A DNA stretch of 64,000 bases from Micromonospora sp. WMMD1155. GTDB taxonomy: Bacteria; Actinomycetota; Actinomycetes; Mycobacteriales; Micromonosporaceae. Where the stretch lies: contig NZ_CP120742.1 in assembly GCF_029581275.1 (NCBI RefSeq), forward strand, positions 7,068,501-7,132,500. Reading direction: 5' to 3'. Positions 1 through 7,902 of the stretch are shown in pieces; position 1 is the first letter of the stretch, and every line of letters begins with the position of its first letter. Both the position numbers and the translations under genes were made by a program. The notes under the pieces were generated by a model. That model searched no databases. It worked only from the letters and a program-made list of their open reading frames with translations, and was not told the DNA's origin.

Positions 1-241
1 TGGTGGCGAGCTCGCGCACCAGGGCGCTGGATCGGTTGGCCTTGTGCGCGTAGTACATCTCACCCGAGAGGCGGTGCTCGGTGAAGACCGCACGAAATGC
101 GGCGATGTTGTCCCTCAACCGATGCGGCAGAATCACACCGAGCGGGGATCCCATTGCGTCGGATAATTGCGTCATGAGGGCGATATCGTCGAGCACCGAC
201 TGGAGTGTCGGATCGATTCGCGGAGCCAGATGAAGGGGCAA
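1..241 (-). CDS. PLP-dependent fold type III enzyme, Y4yA-like, N-terminal fragment
   Basis: The gene runs off the left edge and only about 80 N-terminal residues are visible. The motif YYAHKAN near residue 65 matches the PLP-lysine segment (YAxKAN) of alanine-racemase and diaminopimelate-decarboxylase type enzymes, so the lysine is the likely cofactor anchor. The preceding text (DDIALMTQLSDAMGSPLGV, then LPHRLRDNIAAFR) resembles the Y4yA family of such enzymes as I remember it. A TGA lies four codons upstream in frame, so the start is confined. The TTG at 241 follows an AGGAG about five bases away and is the best choice. Substrate and pathway cannot be told from this fragment. Family-level confidence is good; the Y4yA assignment is moderate. 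Confidence 0.6.
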   Translation of the reverse strand, partial: MPLHLAPRIDPTLQSVLDDIALMTQLSDAMGSPLGVILPHRLRDNIAAFRAVFTEHRLSGEMYYAHKANRSSALVRELAT

Positions 242-627
242 TGCGACTCCTCAGGTGAGTCGTGGTGCCACGGACGCCACCGCCCCTCGCGCCGAAAAAC
301 CCTTCGTGGCGGCGGCCTGCTTCAACGTAACCGATGTTCCGACGCCCGCCAAGGGGCGATAGACGAACGACTGAGCAAACGTCCTTACATAGTCAATCGT
401 GCATATACGTTGATGTTATCGCCACCATTCGATGCCCCCGCGGCCTCGGCGGAAGTTCTATTTCTTCCGGTGCTCCGTCTCTGGCGCAGCAGGCAGTTGC
501 CGGGGCCGTGACACCGTCCGCCGCGCGGTGCCCGAAGGAGACACCGCGCGGCGGTCGGATCCGGTGTGACGCCTGACTCCGGCCGGAGCGGATACCGACA
601 GTGGCAGGTCAGGTTCGGTGGGACAGA
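242..627. other. Intergenic region between the PLP enzyme and the wall-protein run
   Basis: No convincing coding sequence was found on either strand. The stretch holds a strong hairpin at 511-567 (listed separately). A patch at about 385-435 is richer in A and T than anything near it and could be the promoter region of the leftward PLP enzyme gene. I could not match -10 and -35 boxes with confidence, and no Zur-like palindrome was seen here. Confidence 0.5.
511..567 (-). terminator. Strong hairpin ending the leftward repeat-protein run
   Basis: Bases 518-530 and 542-554 are perfect 13-base inverted copies (arm CCGCCGCGCGGTG) around an 11-base loop. A further 6-base pairing (ACACCG at 511-516 with CGGTGT at 562-567) can form outside it. 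It lies about 60-110 bases past the stop codon at 628 of the leftward gene. There is no clear U tract, which is usual in actinomycetes. It is probably the terminator of the metal/wall operon. Confidence 0.65.
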
Positions 628-1281
628 TCAGGGAAGGACGTCGAAGGTGAAGGTCTTGGCGCCAGAGCTGACGGTGGCACCGGTGGAGGAGAGTTTGCCG
701 GTGACCTCGAAGGTGACGGCGTAGGTGCCGGCGGCGTCGAAGCCCCAGTTGGCGTGGGCGTGGGTGTTGTAGGTGACGTTGAGGCTGTCGGGTAGGCCGT
801 TCCCGCTGTCGAAGAGCACCGAGGGGGTGCCGCCGGAGACGGTGTAGATGCTGAAGCCGGCAGGTCCGGAGACGCTGGTGAGTTTGAAGGTGACCCGGTT
901 GTTCTGGAAGACGCCGGTGGGCACCTCGGTCGTGTTCCATCCGGCCCAGAGGAGTCCGGCGGTGCTGGACTGCGGCAGGACCCACGCCTGACCGCCCGTG
1001 CCCAGGAAGGACCAGGCCGAGCCGCCGGGCACGGTGATCTTGGCGGTGTTCGGCACCCGGAAGAGCACGTCGGCGGGGTTGCGTTCGACGGCAGTGGTGC
1101 CGGTGCCGTCCAGGACGTTGACGGTGAGCGCGCCGGCGGCGTAGTCGACATCGATCACGTCGACGTGGCCACTGGAGAGCACGACCGGTGCCGCGGCGAC
1201 GGGCGTGCCGGTCCCGACGAGCAGTGCGGCAGTCACGATGAGACCGGCGATCAGCCGGCTGCGGATACGCATGGCGTTCAC
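628..1281 (-). CDS. Secreted single-repeat surface protein (TIGR03769 / choice-of-anchor M)
   Basis: The 217-residue protein starts with a signal peptide (basic MRIRSRL, then a hydrophobic stretch to about residue 31). The rest is one copy of the actinobacterial surface repeat. Visible marks are the opening SSGHVDVIDVDY, the segment with FLGTGGQAWVLPQ, the GxN-type middle and the closing THAHANWGFDAAGTY. No C-terminal membrane helix or sortase signal is present, so it is probably released or held by partners. GTG at 1281 overlaps the stop of the preceding gene (GTGA), so the two are translationally coupled. The paired GH(V)D and HxH motifs suggest extracellular metal handling, but that is inference. 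Confidence 0.75.
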   Translation of the reverse strand: MNAMRIRSRLIAGLIVTAALLVGTGTPVAAAPVVLSSGHVDVIDVDYAAGALTVNVLDGTGTTAVERNPADVLFRVPNTAKITVPGGSAWSFLGTGGQAWVLPQSSTAGLLWAGWNTTEVPTGVFQNNRVTFKLTSVSGPAGFSIYTVSGGTPSVLFDSGNGLPDSLNVTYNTHAHANWGFDAAGTYAVTFEVTGKLSSTGATVSSGAKTFTFDVLP

Positions 1282-1934
1282 GCCTTGACCGTGAAGCGCA
1301 GCGTGGCGGGGGCGGAGGTCACCTGCTGGCCGGTGGCGGCCAGGGTGCCGGTGGCGCGCACGGTCACCTTGTAGTTGCCGGCCTGGTCGAACGCCCAGTT
1401 GGCGTGGGTGTGGTCACCGGCGGTCACCGTGATGGCATCCGGGAGGCCGTCACCGCTGTCGGCCAGGATGGTCGGCTGGCCGACAGCGCTTTCGGTGTAG
1501 ATCGCGAGCTGGCCGGGGCCGGTCACCGACTGCACGGCCAGCGTCAGCGCGTCGCCGGTGAAGACGCCGGCTTCGATCTCCTCGGCGGCGATGCCCGGCC
1601 AGATGAGGTTGGTGTTCTGGATCTGCGGCAGGATCCACACCGTGGACGCGCCTGGGGTGCCGAGGAAGGCGAACGCGGGGTCGGCGGGGACCGTGACCTT
1701 GGCTTGGCGCTTGACGATCAGCTTGACCTCGTCGGCGCCGTACTCGACGTCGTTGTCCTCGTCGTGGATGCCGACCTCCAGCGCGCCGTCCTCGTAGGCC
1801 ACGTCCACGAGGTCGAGATGGCCGGAGTTGAACACCACGGCGGACGTGGTGGCGGCCTGGGCGGGCAGGGCCGTGGCGACCAACGCCACGCCCAGGACAC
1901 CCGACGCCAGTAGATGACGGATGGTGCTACGCAC
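1278..1934 (-). CDS. Secreted single-repeat surface protein (TIGR03769 / choice-of-anchor M)
   Basis: This is a paralogue of the next leftward gene: a signal peptide (VRSTIRHLLASGVLGVALVATALPAQA is the likely leader, cut after AQA), then one surface repeat with NSGHLDLVDVAY, FLGTPGASTVWILPQ, GPGQLAIY and DHTHANWAFDQAGNY. No wall or membrane anchor is seen. An ATG at 1973 is also in frame, but the GTG at 1934 is preceded by GGAGAGGAG seven bases away and leaves a normal signal peptide, so I chose it. The Zur-like palindrome at 1981-2000 sits just upstream, so this gene and its coupled neighbour probably have their own zinc-responsive promoter. Confidence 0.75.
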   Translation of the reverse strand: MRSTIRHLLASGVLGVALVATALPAQAATTSAVVFNSGHLDLVDVAYEDGALEVGIHDEDNDVEYGADEVKLIVKRQAKVTVPADPAFAFLGTPGASTVWILPQIQNTNLIWPGIAAEEIEAGVFTGDALTLAVQSVTGPGQLAIYTESAVGQPTILADSGDGLPDAITVTAGDHTHANWAFDQAGNYKVTVRATGTLAATGQQVTSAPATLRFTVKA

Positions 1935-1977
1935 GAAGAGACTCCTCTCCTGCGAAGGTCCCGAGTGGACCAACGCT

Positions 1978-2003
1978 TAATGGAAACGATAGTCGTTTTA
2001 ACT
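1978..2003 (-). promoter_or_regulatory. Candidate Zur box overlapping the permease stop codon
   Basis: The sequence tggaaacgatagtcgtttta at 1981-2000 is a near palindrome of the actinobacterial Zur type (TGaaAncgnTnnTttTCA-like). It lies about 45 bases upstream of the GTG at 1934 and covers the TAA stop of the permease gene. It therefore probably controls a secondary promoter for the last two repeat proteins. The match is by eye; the two boxes near 11.4 kb are of the same kind. Confidence 0.6.
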
Positions 2004-2915
2004 GGCCTGCGATAGGGCTGGACGAGGACTCGGCTGCGCGTCATCGTCGAGTTCCTGCCCGCCGGGGCGTCGCCACCGTCGACTCAGGAGGCCGTGTCGC
2101 GGGGCGAACAGCCAGGCGGCCAGGAAGACCGCTGTGGCGACCAGGACGATGGTGCCGCCGACCGGCGTGTCGTAGCTCCAGGACAGGTACATCCCGACGG
2201 TCGCCGATACACCGCCGATCAGGGGGGCGAGCAGCATCATCACGCCGAGCCGGTCGGTGAGCAGACGTGCCGCCGCCGCCGGGGTGATCAGCAGCGCCAG
2301 GACGAGGATGTTGCCGATGGTCTGCAGGGAGATCACCACGGCCAGGGTGACCAGAACGTAGAGCACGATGTCGAGCCAGAAGACCGACAACCCCATCGAG
2401 CGGGACATCTCTCGGTCCAGGCAGACCGCGACGAACTCCTTGTGCAGGGCGAGCACCAGGCCGAGGATGACCAGGCCGGTGCCCCCGACGACGTACAGGT
2501 CCCGGTCCGGGATGCCGGTGATCGAGCCGAAGAGGAACTGTTGCAGCGATCCGGCGTAGCCGGGGGCCTGCGAGATGATCACGATTCCGAGGGCGAAGGC
2601 GCCGACCAGGAAGACGCCGATGATCGAGTCCTCCTTCACGCGCCGGTTCTGCGAGAAGATCGCGATCAGCAGTGCGGTGGCCACGCCGGCGACGGCACCA
2701 CCGACGACCAGGCTGCCCTGCAGGACGAAGGCGACCGCGATGCCCGGGAAGACCGCGTGCGCCACGGCGTCGCCGATGAACGCCATGCCGCGCAGGACGA
2801 CGTAGCAGCCGATGACGCCGCAGACGATGCTGGACATGACCGCGATCGCCAGCGCCTTCGGCAGGAACGCGAGGTCGGGGTTGAGCAGGTCGGTGATGAA
2901 ATCGGTGATCGACAT
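1998..2915 (-). CDS. Anchored-repeat type ABC transporter permease (metal uptake, ABC-3 family)
   Basis: The 305-residue polytopic protein belongs to the ZnuB/MntB-like ABC-3 permeases. Its helices include AIAVMSSIVCGVIGCYVVLRG at the N terminus and several long hydrophobic stretches, and the segment ISLQTIGNILVLALLITPAA is typical of the family. It should form the membrane channel with the ATPase upstream, taking up zinc or manganese from the lipoprotein binding subunit. The ATG at 2915 overlaps the ATPase stop (TGATG), which fixes the start; an upstream in-frame extension is only the ATPase gene read in another frame. The TIGR03770 'anchored repeat' subgroup is suggested by context. Confidence 0.85.
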   Translation of the reverse strand: MSITDFITDLLNPDLAFLPKALAIAVMSSIVCGVIGCYVVLRGMAFIGDAVAHAVFPGIAVAFVLQGSLVVGGAVAGVATALLIAIFSQNRRVKEDSIIGVFLVGAFALGIVIISQAPGYAGSLQQFLFGSITGIPDRDLYVVGGTGLVILGLVLALHKEFVAVCLDREMSRSMGLSVFWLDIVLYVLVTLAVVISLQTIGNILVLALLITPAAAARLLTDRLGVMMLLAPLIGGVSATVGMYLSWSYDTPVGGTIVLVATAVFLAAWLFAPRHGLLSRRWRRPGGQELDDDAQPSPRPALSQAS

Positions 2916-3658
2916 CAGGTTGCCCTCACGAGCTTCAGCAGTGCTGAGGTGGCGCTCACCCCGAAGGTCTTCGTCCACAGCTCGGCGTCCTGTAGGTCCG
3001 CCGGCTGCCCGTCGGCGATGATCCGGCCGTTGAGCAGGACCAGTCGGGTGCAGGAGTCCACCGCGGCGACGAGATCGTGGGTGGTCATCAGCACCGCGCG
3101 GTCCTCTCTCGCCAGGCTGGTGAACAGGTCGCCCAGCAGTTCCTGGGTGGGCATGTCGAGTCCGGTGAAGGGTTCGTCCAGCAGCAGGATGCGCGGCGCG
3201 AGCGCGAGGGCGCGGGCGACCAGGACGCGTTGCCGTTGCCCGCCGGACAACTCACCGACCGGCCGGCGCCGCAACCCGGTCAGCTGTACGCGGTCCAGTG
3301 CGTCGCCGACCGCCCGCCAGTCGGCGACGCCAGATCGGCGCAGCAGGCCGATGCGCCCGGTCCGGCCGCTCATCACGGCATGTTCGACCGAGATCGGGAA
3401 ATCCCAGGTGAACTCGTGACGCTGGGGGACGTAACCGATTTCGGAACGGCCGGGACGCGATGGCTTGCCCTCCACTGTCACGGTGCCGCCACGGGTGCGG
3501 GTCAGTGCCAGGATGGCGCGGAGCAGGGTGGTCTTCCCGGCGCCGTTGGGCCCGAGCAGCCCGACCAGTTCGCCCCGGTCCAGGTGCAGCCGGATGTCTC
3601 GCAAGACCGGCCGGCCGCCGAGGTCCACGTCCAACCCTTCGATCTCGAGTGCTCTCAC
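2915..3658 (-). CDS. Anchored-repeat type ABC transporter ATPase (metal uptake)
   Basis: The 247-residue protein is a standard ABC ATPase with Walker A (GPNGAGKTT, about residues 36-44), signature (LSGGQRQR), Walker B (ILLLDEP) and the switch histidine (TTHD). It energises the neighbouring permease and belongs to the ZnuC-like branch. The GTG at 3658 overlaps the stop of the upstream repeat-protein gene (GTGA) and the gene's own stop overlaps the permease start, so all three are translated in a chain. Context points to zinc or another divalent metal. Confidence 0.85.
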   Translation of the reverse strand: MRALEIEGLDVDLGGRPVLRDIRLHLDRGELVGLLGPNGAGKTTLLRAILALTRTRGGTVTVEGKPSRPGRSEIGYVPQRHEFTWDFPISVEHAVMSGRTGRIGLLRRSGVADWRAVGDALDRVQLTGLRRRPVGELSGGQRQRVLVARALALAPRILLLDEPFTGLDMPTQELLGDLFTSLAREDRAVLMTTHDLVAAVDSCTRLVLLNGRIIADGQPADLQDAELWTKTFGVSATSALLKLVRAT

Positions 3659-4650
3659 GGCTGACCCTCCGACGCTGCGGCGGCCTGTTCCGTCTCGGCC
3701 CGGCGCTTCGCGCCGCGTCCGCGCAGCAGCAGGAGAACCAGTCCGACGGCGAGCAGGGCGGCCGCGCCCGCCAGCGCGATGAGCAGCAGTGTCGTGCCCA
3801 TGCCCGCTGACTCGTCGTCGGCGGCCCGGTCCTCGCCAGCTGGTGCCGGCCCTGCTGCTGTGGGGATGTCCGCCGCGGCGGCGAACGCCTCGTCGGCGCT
3901 GGTGGTGTCGCCCACGGCGAAACGCAGCGTGCGGGTCGCCGAGACAGTTTCACCGTTGACCAGGTCGGCCGACGCCCGCACCGCGACCAGGTAGATTCCT
4001 GGCGCGGTGAACACCCAGTTGGCGTGGGTGTGGGTGTTGACCTCGGCCCAGAACGGCTGCGCCGTGGAATCGGCGGAGCGCCAGAGCGGCTGGGGTGCGG
4101 CGAAGTTGCCCGACTGCAGGTAGGTCGTGAGGTTCCCCGGTCCCTGTACGCCGAGCAAGGTCAGGGTGACGCCACGGTCGATGGTCTGCATCACCCGGGG
4201 GTCCTGGGTGTTCCAGCCGAGCCAGACCACGTTCTGGTTCTGGGTCTGCGGCACCACGTACACCCGCTTGCCGGCGTCAACGCCGAGGAACGCGTACGCC
4301 GGGTCGTCGGGAACGGTCTGCAACGCGGCGTCGGAAATTCGAAGCAGGGTCTCGTCGGGGTCGCGCCACACCGGTTGCGCCTGTGTGCCGTCGTGGATCA
4401 GCAGTGTCCACCGGTTGTCGACGTAGCGGGGACCGATGTCGACGTGACCGGTGGCGAGTTCGGTCCGGCCGGTGGCCAGGGGCTGGTCGGCGGCGATCGA
4501 CTGGCCGAGGCCCGGTGTCGGCTCCTCGGCTCGGGCCGGGGTATGCGTCGTGGCCAGCACGATGACCGTGGCCACCGCGCACCGCAGGATGGCGCTTGTC
4601 GTACGAAGGCGGCGCCGCGCCCGTCCTGCCGTCACTGGCTCCTCCATCAC
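3655..4650 (-). CDS. Membrane-anchored TIGR03769 repeat protein
   Basis: The 331-residue protein carries an N-terminal signal peptide (hydrophobic core around residues 22-40, ending PARA), one surface repeat (ATGHVDIGPRYVD, AYAFLGVDAGKRVYVVPQ, WLGWNTQ, GPGNLTTYLQ, THTHANWVFTAPGIY), an acidic alanine-rich spacer, one transmembrane helix near residues 288-310 and a basic tail (RGRGAKRR). It should display the repeat on the outer face of the membrane next to the transporter. No LPxTG is present. The start ATG at 4650 (a second ATG follows at once) overlaps the stop of the binding-protein gene. It may pass metal to the binding protein; this is inference. Confidence 0.75.
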   Translation of the reverse strand: MMEEPVTAGRARRRLRTTSAILRCAVATVIVLATTHTPARAEEPTPGLGQSIAADQPLATGRTELATGHVDIGPRYVDNRWTLLIHDGTQAQPVWRDPDETLLRISDAALQTVPDDPAYAFLGVDAGKRVYVVPQTQNQNVVWLGWNTQDPRVMQTIDRGVTLTLLGVQGPGNLTTYLQSGNFAAPQPLWRSADSTAQPFWAEVNTHTHANWVFTAPGIYLVAVRASADLVNGETVSATRTLRFAVGDTTSADEAFAAAADIPTAAGPAPAGEDRAADDESAGMGTTLLLIALAGAAALLAVGLVLLLLRGRGAKRRAETEQAAAASEGQP

Positions 4651-6230
4651 TTGTCCGTGGTCAGGCAGTCGTGCAGCGATTCGGCGTTGAACCGCATCAT
4701 GTCCGCGTAGGTGGTGACGTCCCGGTCGAACGTGTCGCCGTAGATCGGGCAGACCCGCAGCCCCTCTTCACGGGCCACCTCGGTGAGGGTGGTGGATCGG
4801 GCCGCCAGGTTGGGTTCCAGGAAGACGGCGGGGATCTTCAGGTTGCGGATCGTCTCAGTGAGCCGGCGGCGGTCGGCGAGGCTCGGTTCGGTGGCGGGGT
4901 TCGGGGTGACGAAACCGGAGATCTGCATCCCGTACGCCTGGCCCAGGTAGCCGAACGCGTCGTGGGTGCTGACCAGGTGCCGGCGTGACGGCGGGATGCG
5001 GGCGATGGTGTCGCGGACCTGGGTATCGAGCGTCTCCAGTTCCCGGATGTAGGCCGAGGCGTTCGCGCGGTAATCCGCCGCGCCGTGCGGGTCGACGCCG
5101 ATCAGGGTGTCCCGAATGAGCTCCACATAGGAGATGGCGTTGCGGACGTTCTGCCACAGGTGCGGGTCGATCTCGCCGTGCACGTGCTTGCCGAGCACCG
5201 CCTGCGGCAGCTGGTAGACCTGGGTGCCGGGCCGGCCGAGAAACCGGAACCTGCGGTCACCGGGCACCTCCAGCAGCGCCTTGTTCGGCACCTCGATCAC
5301 GGTGCTGGCCGGGTCGTACACCCGCTGGTTGGCTTCACCGCTGCCCTCCGGGTCGGCGAACAGGTAGAGCCGCCGCTCGTCGAGGTCGACGGTGACGTCG
5401 GCGTGGCCGGCGTTCAACACCTGCGCGCCTGCCATCCCTGCCACCGAGTGCGGGTCCACTCCGACGGCGAAGGTGAACGCCTGCTCACCCAGTGGGACGG
5501 GCGCGGTTTCGGGGGTCACCGCCAGGTGGGCCCGCATGGTCAGCCGGTAGACGCCGGGCTTGGTGAACGCCCAGCTCATGTGAGTGTGGGCGTCGGGTGG
5601 CAGCGTGGCGGTGTCGTCCCGGTATCCGTTGGCGGCGTCGAACCCGTCGCCGGAGTCGACGGAGAACGACGGGTTGCCGAACGACTCGGTCAGGTACGCG
5701 AGTAGCCGGCCCGGTCCGTCCGCGGCGGTCGCGCTGAGCAGCACGTCGGAGGAGCGGTTCGCGCCCTGCGCCGCACCGGTGCCGCGTACCCGCATGCCCA
5801 ACCAGATGGTGTCCAGCGACACGTCCTCGACCAGGGGGATGATCTCCGCGGCGTACTTCACCGCTCCCTCAGCCAGCGAGATGTTCGGTACGCCGTCGCG
5901 CAGGTTCGCGTCCAGCGCCTTGATGACGGCCTGCTCCTCCAGCAGCAGGTAGTTGCTGAACGCCACGTCGGCGTAGACCACATCCCGGACGTCCCGCAAC
6001 GACGGCTCGTAGCTGTGCGGGTCGGCGCTGTCGGGCACCAGGGACGTGACCGCCACCCGCTCACCACCGACGTTGCTCACCAGATCCCGCAGGATGCCGG
6101 TGGTCGTGACGACCTGGAGCCGGTCGTCGTCGGCGGTCAACGCCACCTCCGACCGGCAGCCCGCGATCAGCCCCACGATCAGCAGCGGCAGGACCGCCTT
6201 CCGCAGCCGTGGCGCGACCAGTGGGCTCAT
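4647..6230 (-). CDS. Anchored-repeat ABC transporter substrate-binding lipoprotein (ZnuA-like) with inserted, permuted surface repeat
   Basis: The 527-residue protein begins with a lipoprotein signal (LIAGC, lipid cysteine at 25). Its two ends form a ZnuA/TroA-like metal-binding protein: DSADPHSYEPS (His72), GEIDPHLWQNV (His357) and STHDAFGYLG (His423) supply the usual histidine ligands, and LEPN follows near 471. Between them, residues about 138-345 carry TIGR03769 repeat text in swapped order: the C-terminal half (WLGMRV, GPGRLLAY, HTHMSWAFTKPGVY) comes first and the N-terminal half (NAGHADVTVDL, PNKALLEV, FRFLGRPGTQVYQLPQ) second. Such proteins correspond to TIGR03772. The ATG at 6230 overlaps the upstream stop. 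The in-frame extension further upstream is an artefact of the neighbouring gene. The metal is most likely zinc. Confidence 0.85.
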   Translation of the reverse strand: MSPLVAPRLRKAVLPLLIVGLIAGCRSEVALTADDDRLQVVTTTGILRDLVSNVGGERVAVTSLVPDSADPHSYEPSLRDVRDVVYADVAFSNYLLLEEQAVIKALDANLRDGVPNISLAEGAVKYAAEIIPLVEDVSLDTIWLGMRVRGTGAAQGANRSSDVLLSATAADGPGRLLAYLTESFGNPSFSVDSGDGFDAANGYRDDTATLPPDAHTHMSWAFTKPGVYRLTMRAHLAVTPETAPVPLGEQAFTFAVGVDPHSVAGMAGAQVLNAGHADVTVDLDERRLYLFADPEGSGEANQRVYDPASTVIEVPNKALLEVPGDRRFRFLGRPGTQVYQLPQAVLGKHVHGEIDPHLWQNVRNAISYVELIRDTLIGVDPHGAADYRANASAYIRELETLDTQVRDTIARIPPSRRHLVSTHDAFGYLGQAYGMQISGFVTPNPATEPSLADRRRLTETIRNLKIPAVFLEPNLAARSTTLTEVAREEGLRVCPIYGDTFDRDVTTYADMMRFNAESLHDCLTTDK

Positions 6231-7828
6231 GCGTCTGCCGTCGCGAGGCCGGCGCGGCGGCGACGGGTCAACAGCACCAGCAGCACCCCGACGGCGACGA
6301 GAACCACGCCGGCCGCGCCGGCCGTCAGCACCCAACCGGCACCGGTGCGCGGGAGACGGCCGGCGCCGCCCTGGTCTCCCCCGTCGTCGTCTCCGCCACT
6401 CCCGGTGCCACCGCCGGAGCCGAAGCCGCTGTTCGGGTCGGTGCTGTCGCCGACGGCGAGGGTGAGCGTCTTCGTGTCGGTGACCGCCTTGCCGGCGCTG
6501 GTGGTGCCGTTCATCTGCACGGCGAGGCGGTACAGGCCGGGCTTGCTGAACGCCCAGTTGCCGTGCGCGTGGGTGTTCAGCGGAACGCTCAGTTGCTGCG
6601 GGAACGCCTTGGCCGAGTCGAAGAGCACGTCGGCCTTGCCGAACGAGCCGGTCAGGAAGAGGGCGAACCGGCCGGGCCCGTCGACGCCCTTCAGCGTCCA
6701 GGTGACGTTGCCCTTGATCCCCGAGACGACGGACTCGTGCTGGGTGTTCCAGCCGGGCCAGACGATGCCCGCCTGCTGCGACTGCGGTAGCAGCCACACG
6801 GCGTCGCCCTGCTTGCCGAGGAAGTCGGCGCCGGCCGGTACCGTGATCTTCGCGTTGTCCTTGACCTGCAGGACCACGTCGGCGGTCTCCCGCCAGACGG
6901 GAGGGCTGGTCCGGTCGTCCTTGATCCGGATCGTCCACGTCTCTCCGGACAGTTGAGGGCCCATGTCGACGTGCCCGTCGGCAATCACCTGTCGGGCACC
7001 CGTGGCGGTGGTGGCCGCCGCCTTCGCGGCCGCAGCCGGTGGGGCTGCGGCGGGTTTCGGCGCGGCTGCGGGCTTCGGCGCAGCCGGGGGTGCGGCGAGT
7101 GCGCGCGCTGCCGACTGCTCGTCGGGCCCCGGCACCTGCTTGGCGGGAGGCGCGAGCGGCGCCTGCTCGACCGGGCTGATCGCCGGCACGCGCACCCGGT
7201 ACGTGGTCTCCGCGCTGACCTTCCGGCCGGAGCGCAGGGTGGCCGAGCAGGTCAGGGCCAGCCGGTAGTCACCGGCCGCGTCGAAGGCCCAGACCACCCC
7301 GCCGGTACGCGTCGCCACCGGTAGCTGCGCCGTCCGCGCCAGACCCGGGCCGCTGCCGAAGAGCGGAGTCGCCGTGCCGAGACCGGACAGGGTGTACGCC
7401 GTGAACGTTCCCGGGCCCTCGACCGAACGTACGGTGAGGGCCACCGTGTCATCGGTGACGACGCCGGGGCGTACCCCGGTGGTGTCCAGCGCTGGGAACC
7501 CGCTGTCGCCGGCGGACAGTGACCACACGGCGTGCCCCGGCGAACCGAGGAACGCGAAGCTCTTCCCTGCCGGCACTCGGCCGGCCAGCCCGCCAGCCGG
7601 GCCGAGCACCACCTCGGCCGGGTCGTGTCCGGCCGCGTCGTGGGACACCTGCGCGGCGTCGCGCAGCCGCAGCGACATCGAGTCACCGTTCAGGGCGACG
7701 GACACCAGGTCCGCGCCGGCCGCGGTGACCGCGGCCGGTTCCGCGGCTGCCGGCGCACCCTCGAGGGCCACCGCCAGTACGGCTAACGCAAGGCCGGCGG
7801 CACCGGCGCGCATGGTTCTCATCCTCAT
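6227..7828 (-). CDS. LPxTG sortase-anchored protein with two TIGR03769 repeats
   Basis: The 533-residue protein has a signal peptide, a first repeat (about 30-215), a Pro/Ala-rich linker, a second repeat (about 265-450), a Gly/Asp-rich spacer, the sortase signal LPRTG at residues 492-496, a hydrophobic helix and an RRRR tail. It should be covalently attached to the wall. Repeat 2 keeps the hallmark histidines (DGHVDMGPQ, THAHGNWAF). Repeat 1 has lost both (AAGADLVSV, RTGGVVWAF). ATG at 7828 has GGGGAG eight bases upstream and gives a normal leader. An ATG at 7906 overlaps the upstream stop (ATGA) and would add 26 residues; it remains possible. It resembles the TIGR03773-type partner of the transporter. 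Confidence 0.8.
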   Translation of the reverse strand: MRMRTMRAGAAGLALAVLAVALEGAPAAAEPAAVTAAGADLVSVALNGDSMSLRLRDAAQVSHDAAGHDPAEVVLGPAGGLAGRVPAGKSFAFLGSPGHAVWSLSAGDSGFPALDTTGVRPGVVTDDTVALTVRSVEGPGTFTAYTLSGLGTATPLFGSGPGLARTAQLPVATRTGGVVWAFDAAGDYRLALTCSATLRSGRKVSAETTYRVRVPAISPVEQAPLAPPAKQVPGPDEQSAARALAAPPAAPKPAAAPKPAAAPPAAAAKAAATTATGARQVIADGHVDMGPQLSGETWTIRIKDDRTSPPVWRETADVVLQVKDNAKITVPAGADFLGKQGDAVWLLPQSQQAGIVWPGWNTQHESVVSGIKGNVTWTLKGVDGPGRFALFLTGSFGKADVLFDSAKAFPQQLSVPLNTHAHGNWAFSKPGLYRLAVQMNGTTSAGKAVTDTKTLTLAVGDSTDPNSGFGSGGGTGSGGDDDGGDQGGAGRLPRTGAGWVLTAGAAGVVLVAVGVLLVLLTRRRRAGLATADA

Positions 7829-7902
7829 TTTTTGGCTCCCCAGACGGCTGCGTTCCAGTTCGACGTGACGCGGCTCTGACGCCGCTCGGTTCGGTTGGCG
7901 TG

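Noticed and set aside
385..435. A further Zur box or promoter in the AT-richer patch
   Set aside because: No palindrome of the right spacing was found and no -10/-35 pair stood out.
2094..3419. A plus-strand frame opposite the permease and ATPase genes
   Set aside because: The opposing strand carries clear ABC transporter motifs; the plus frame has none and no ribosome binding site.
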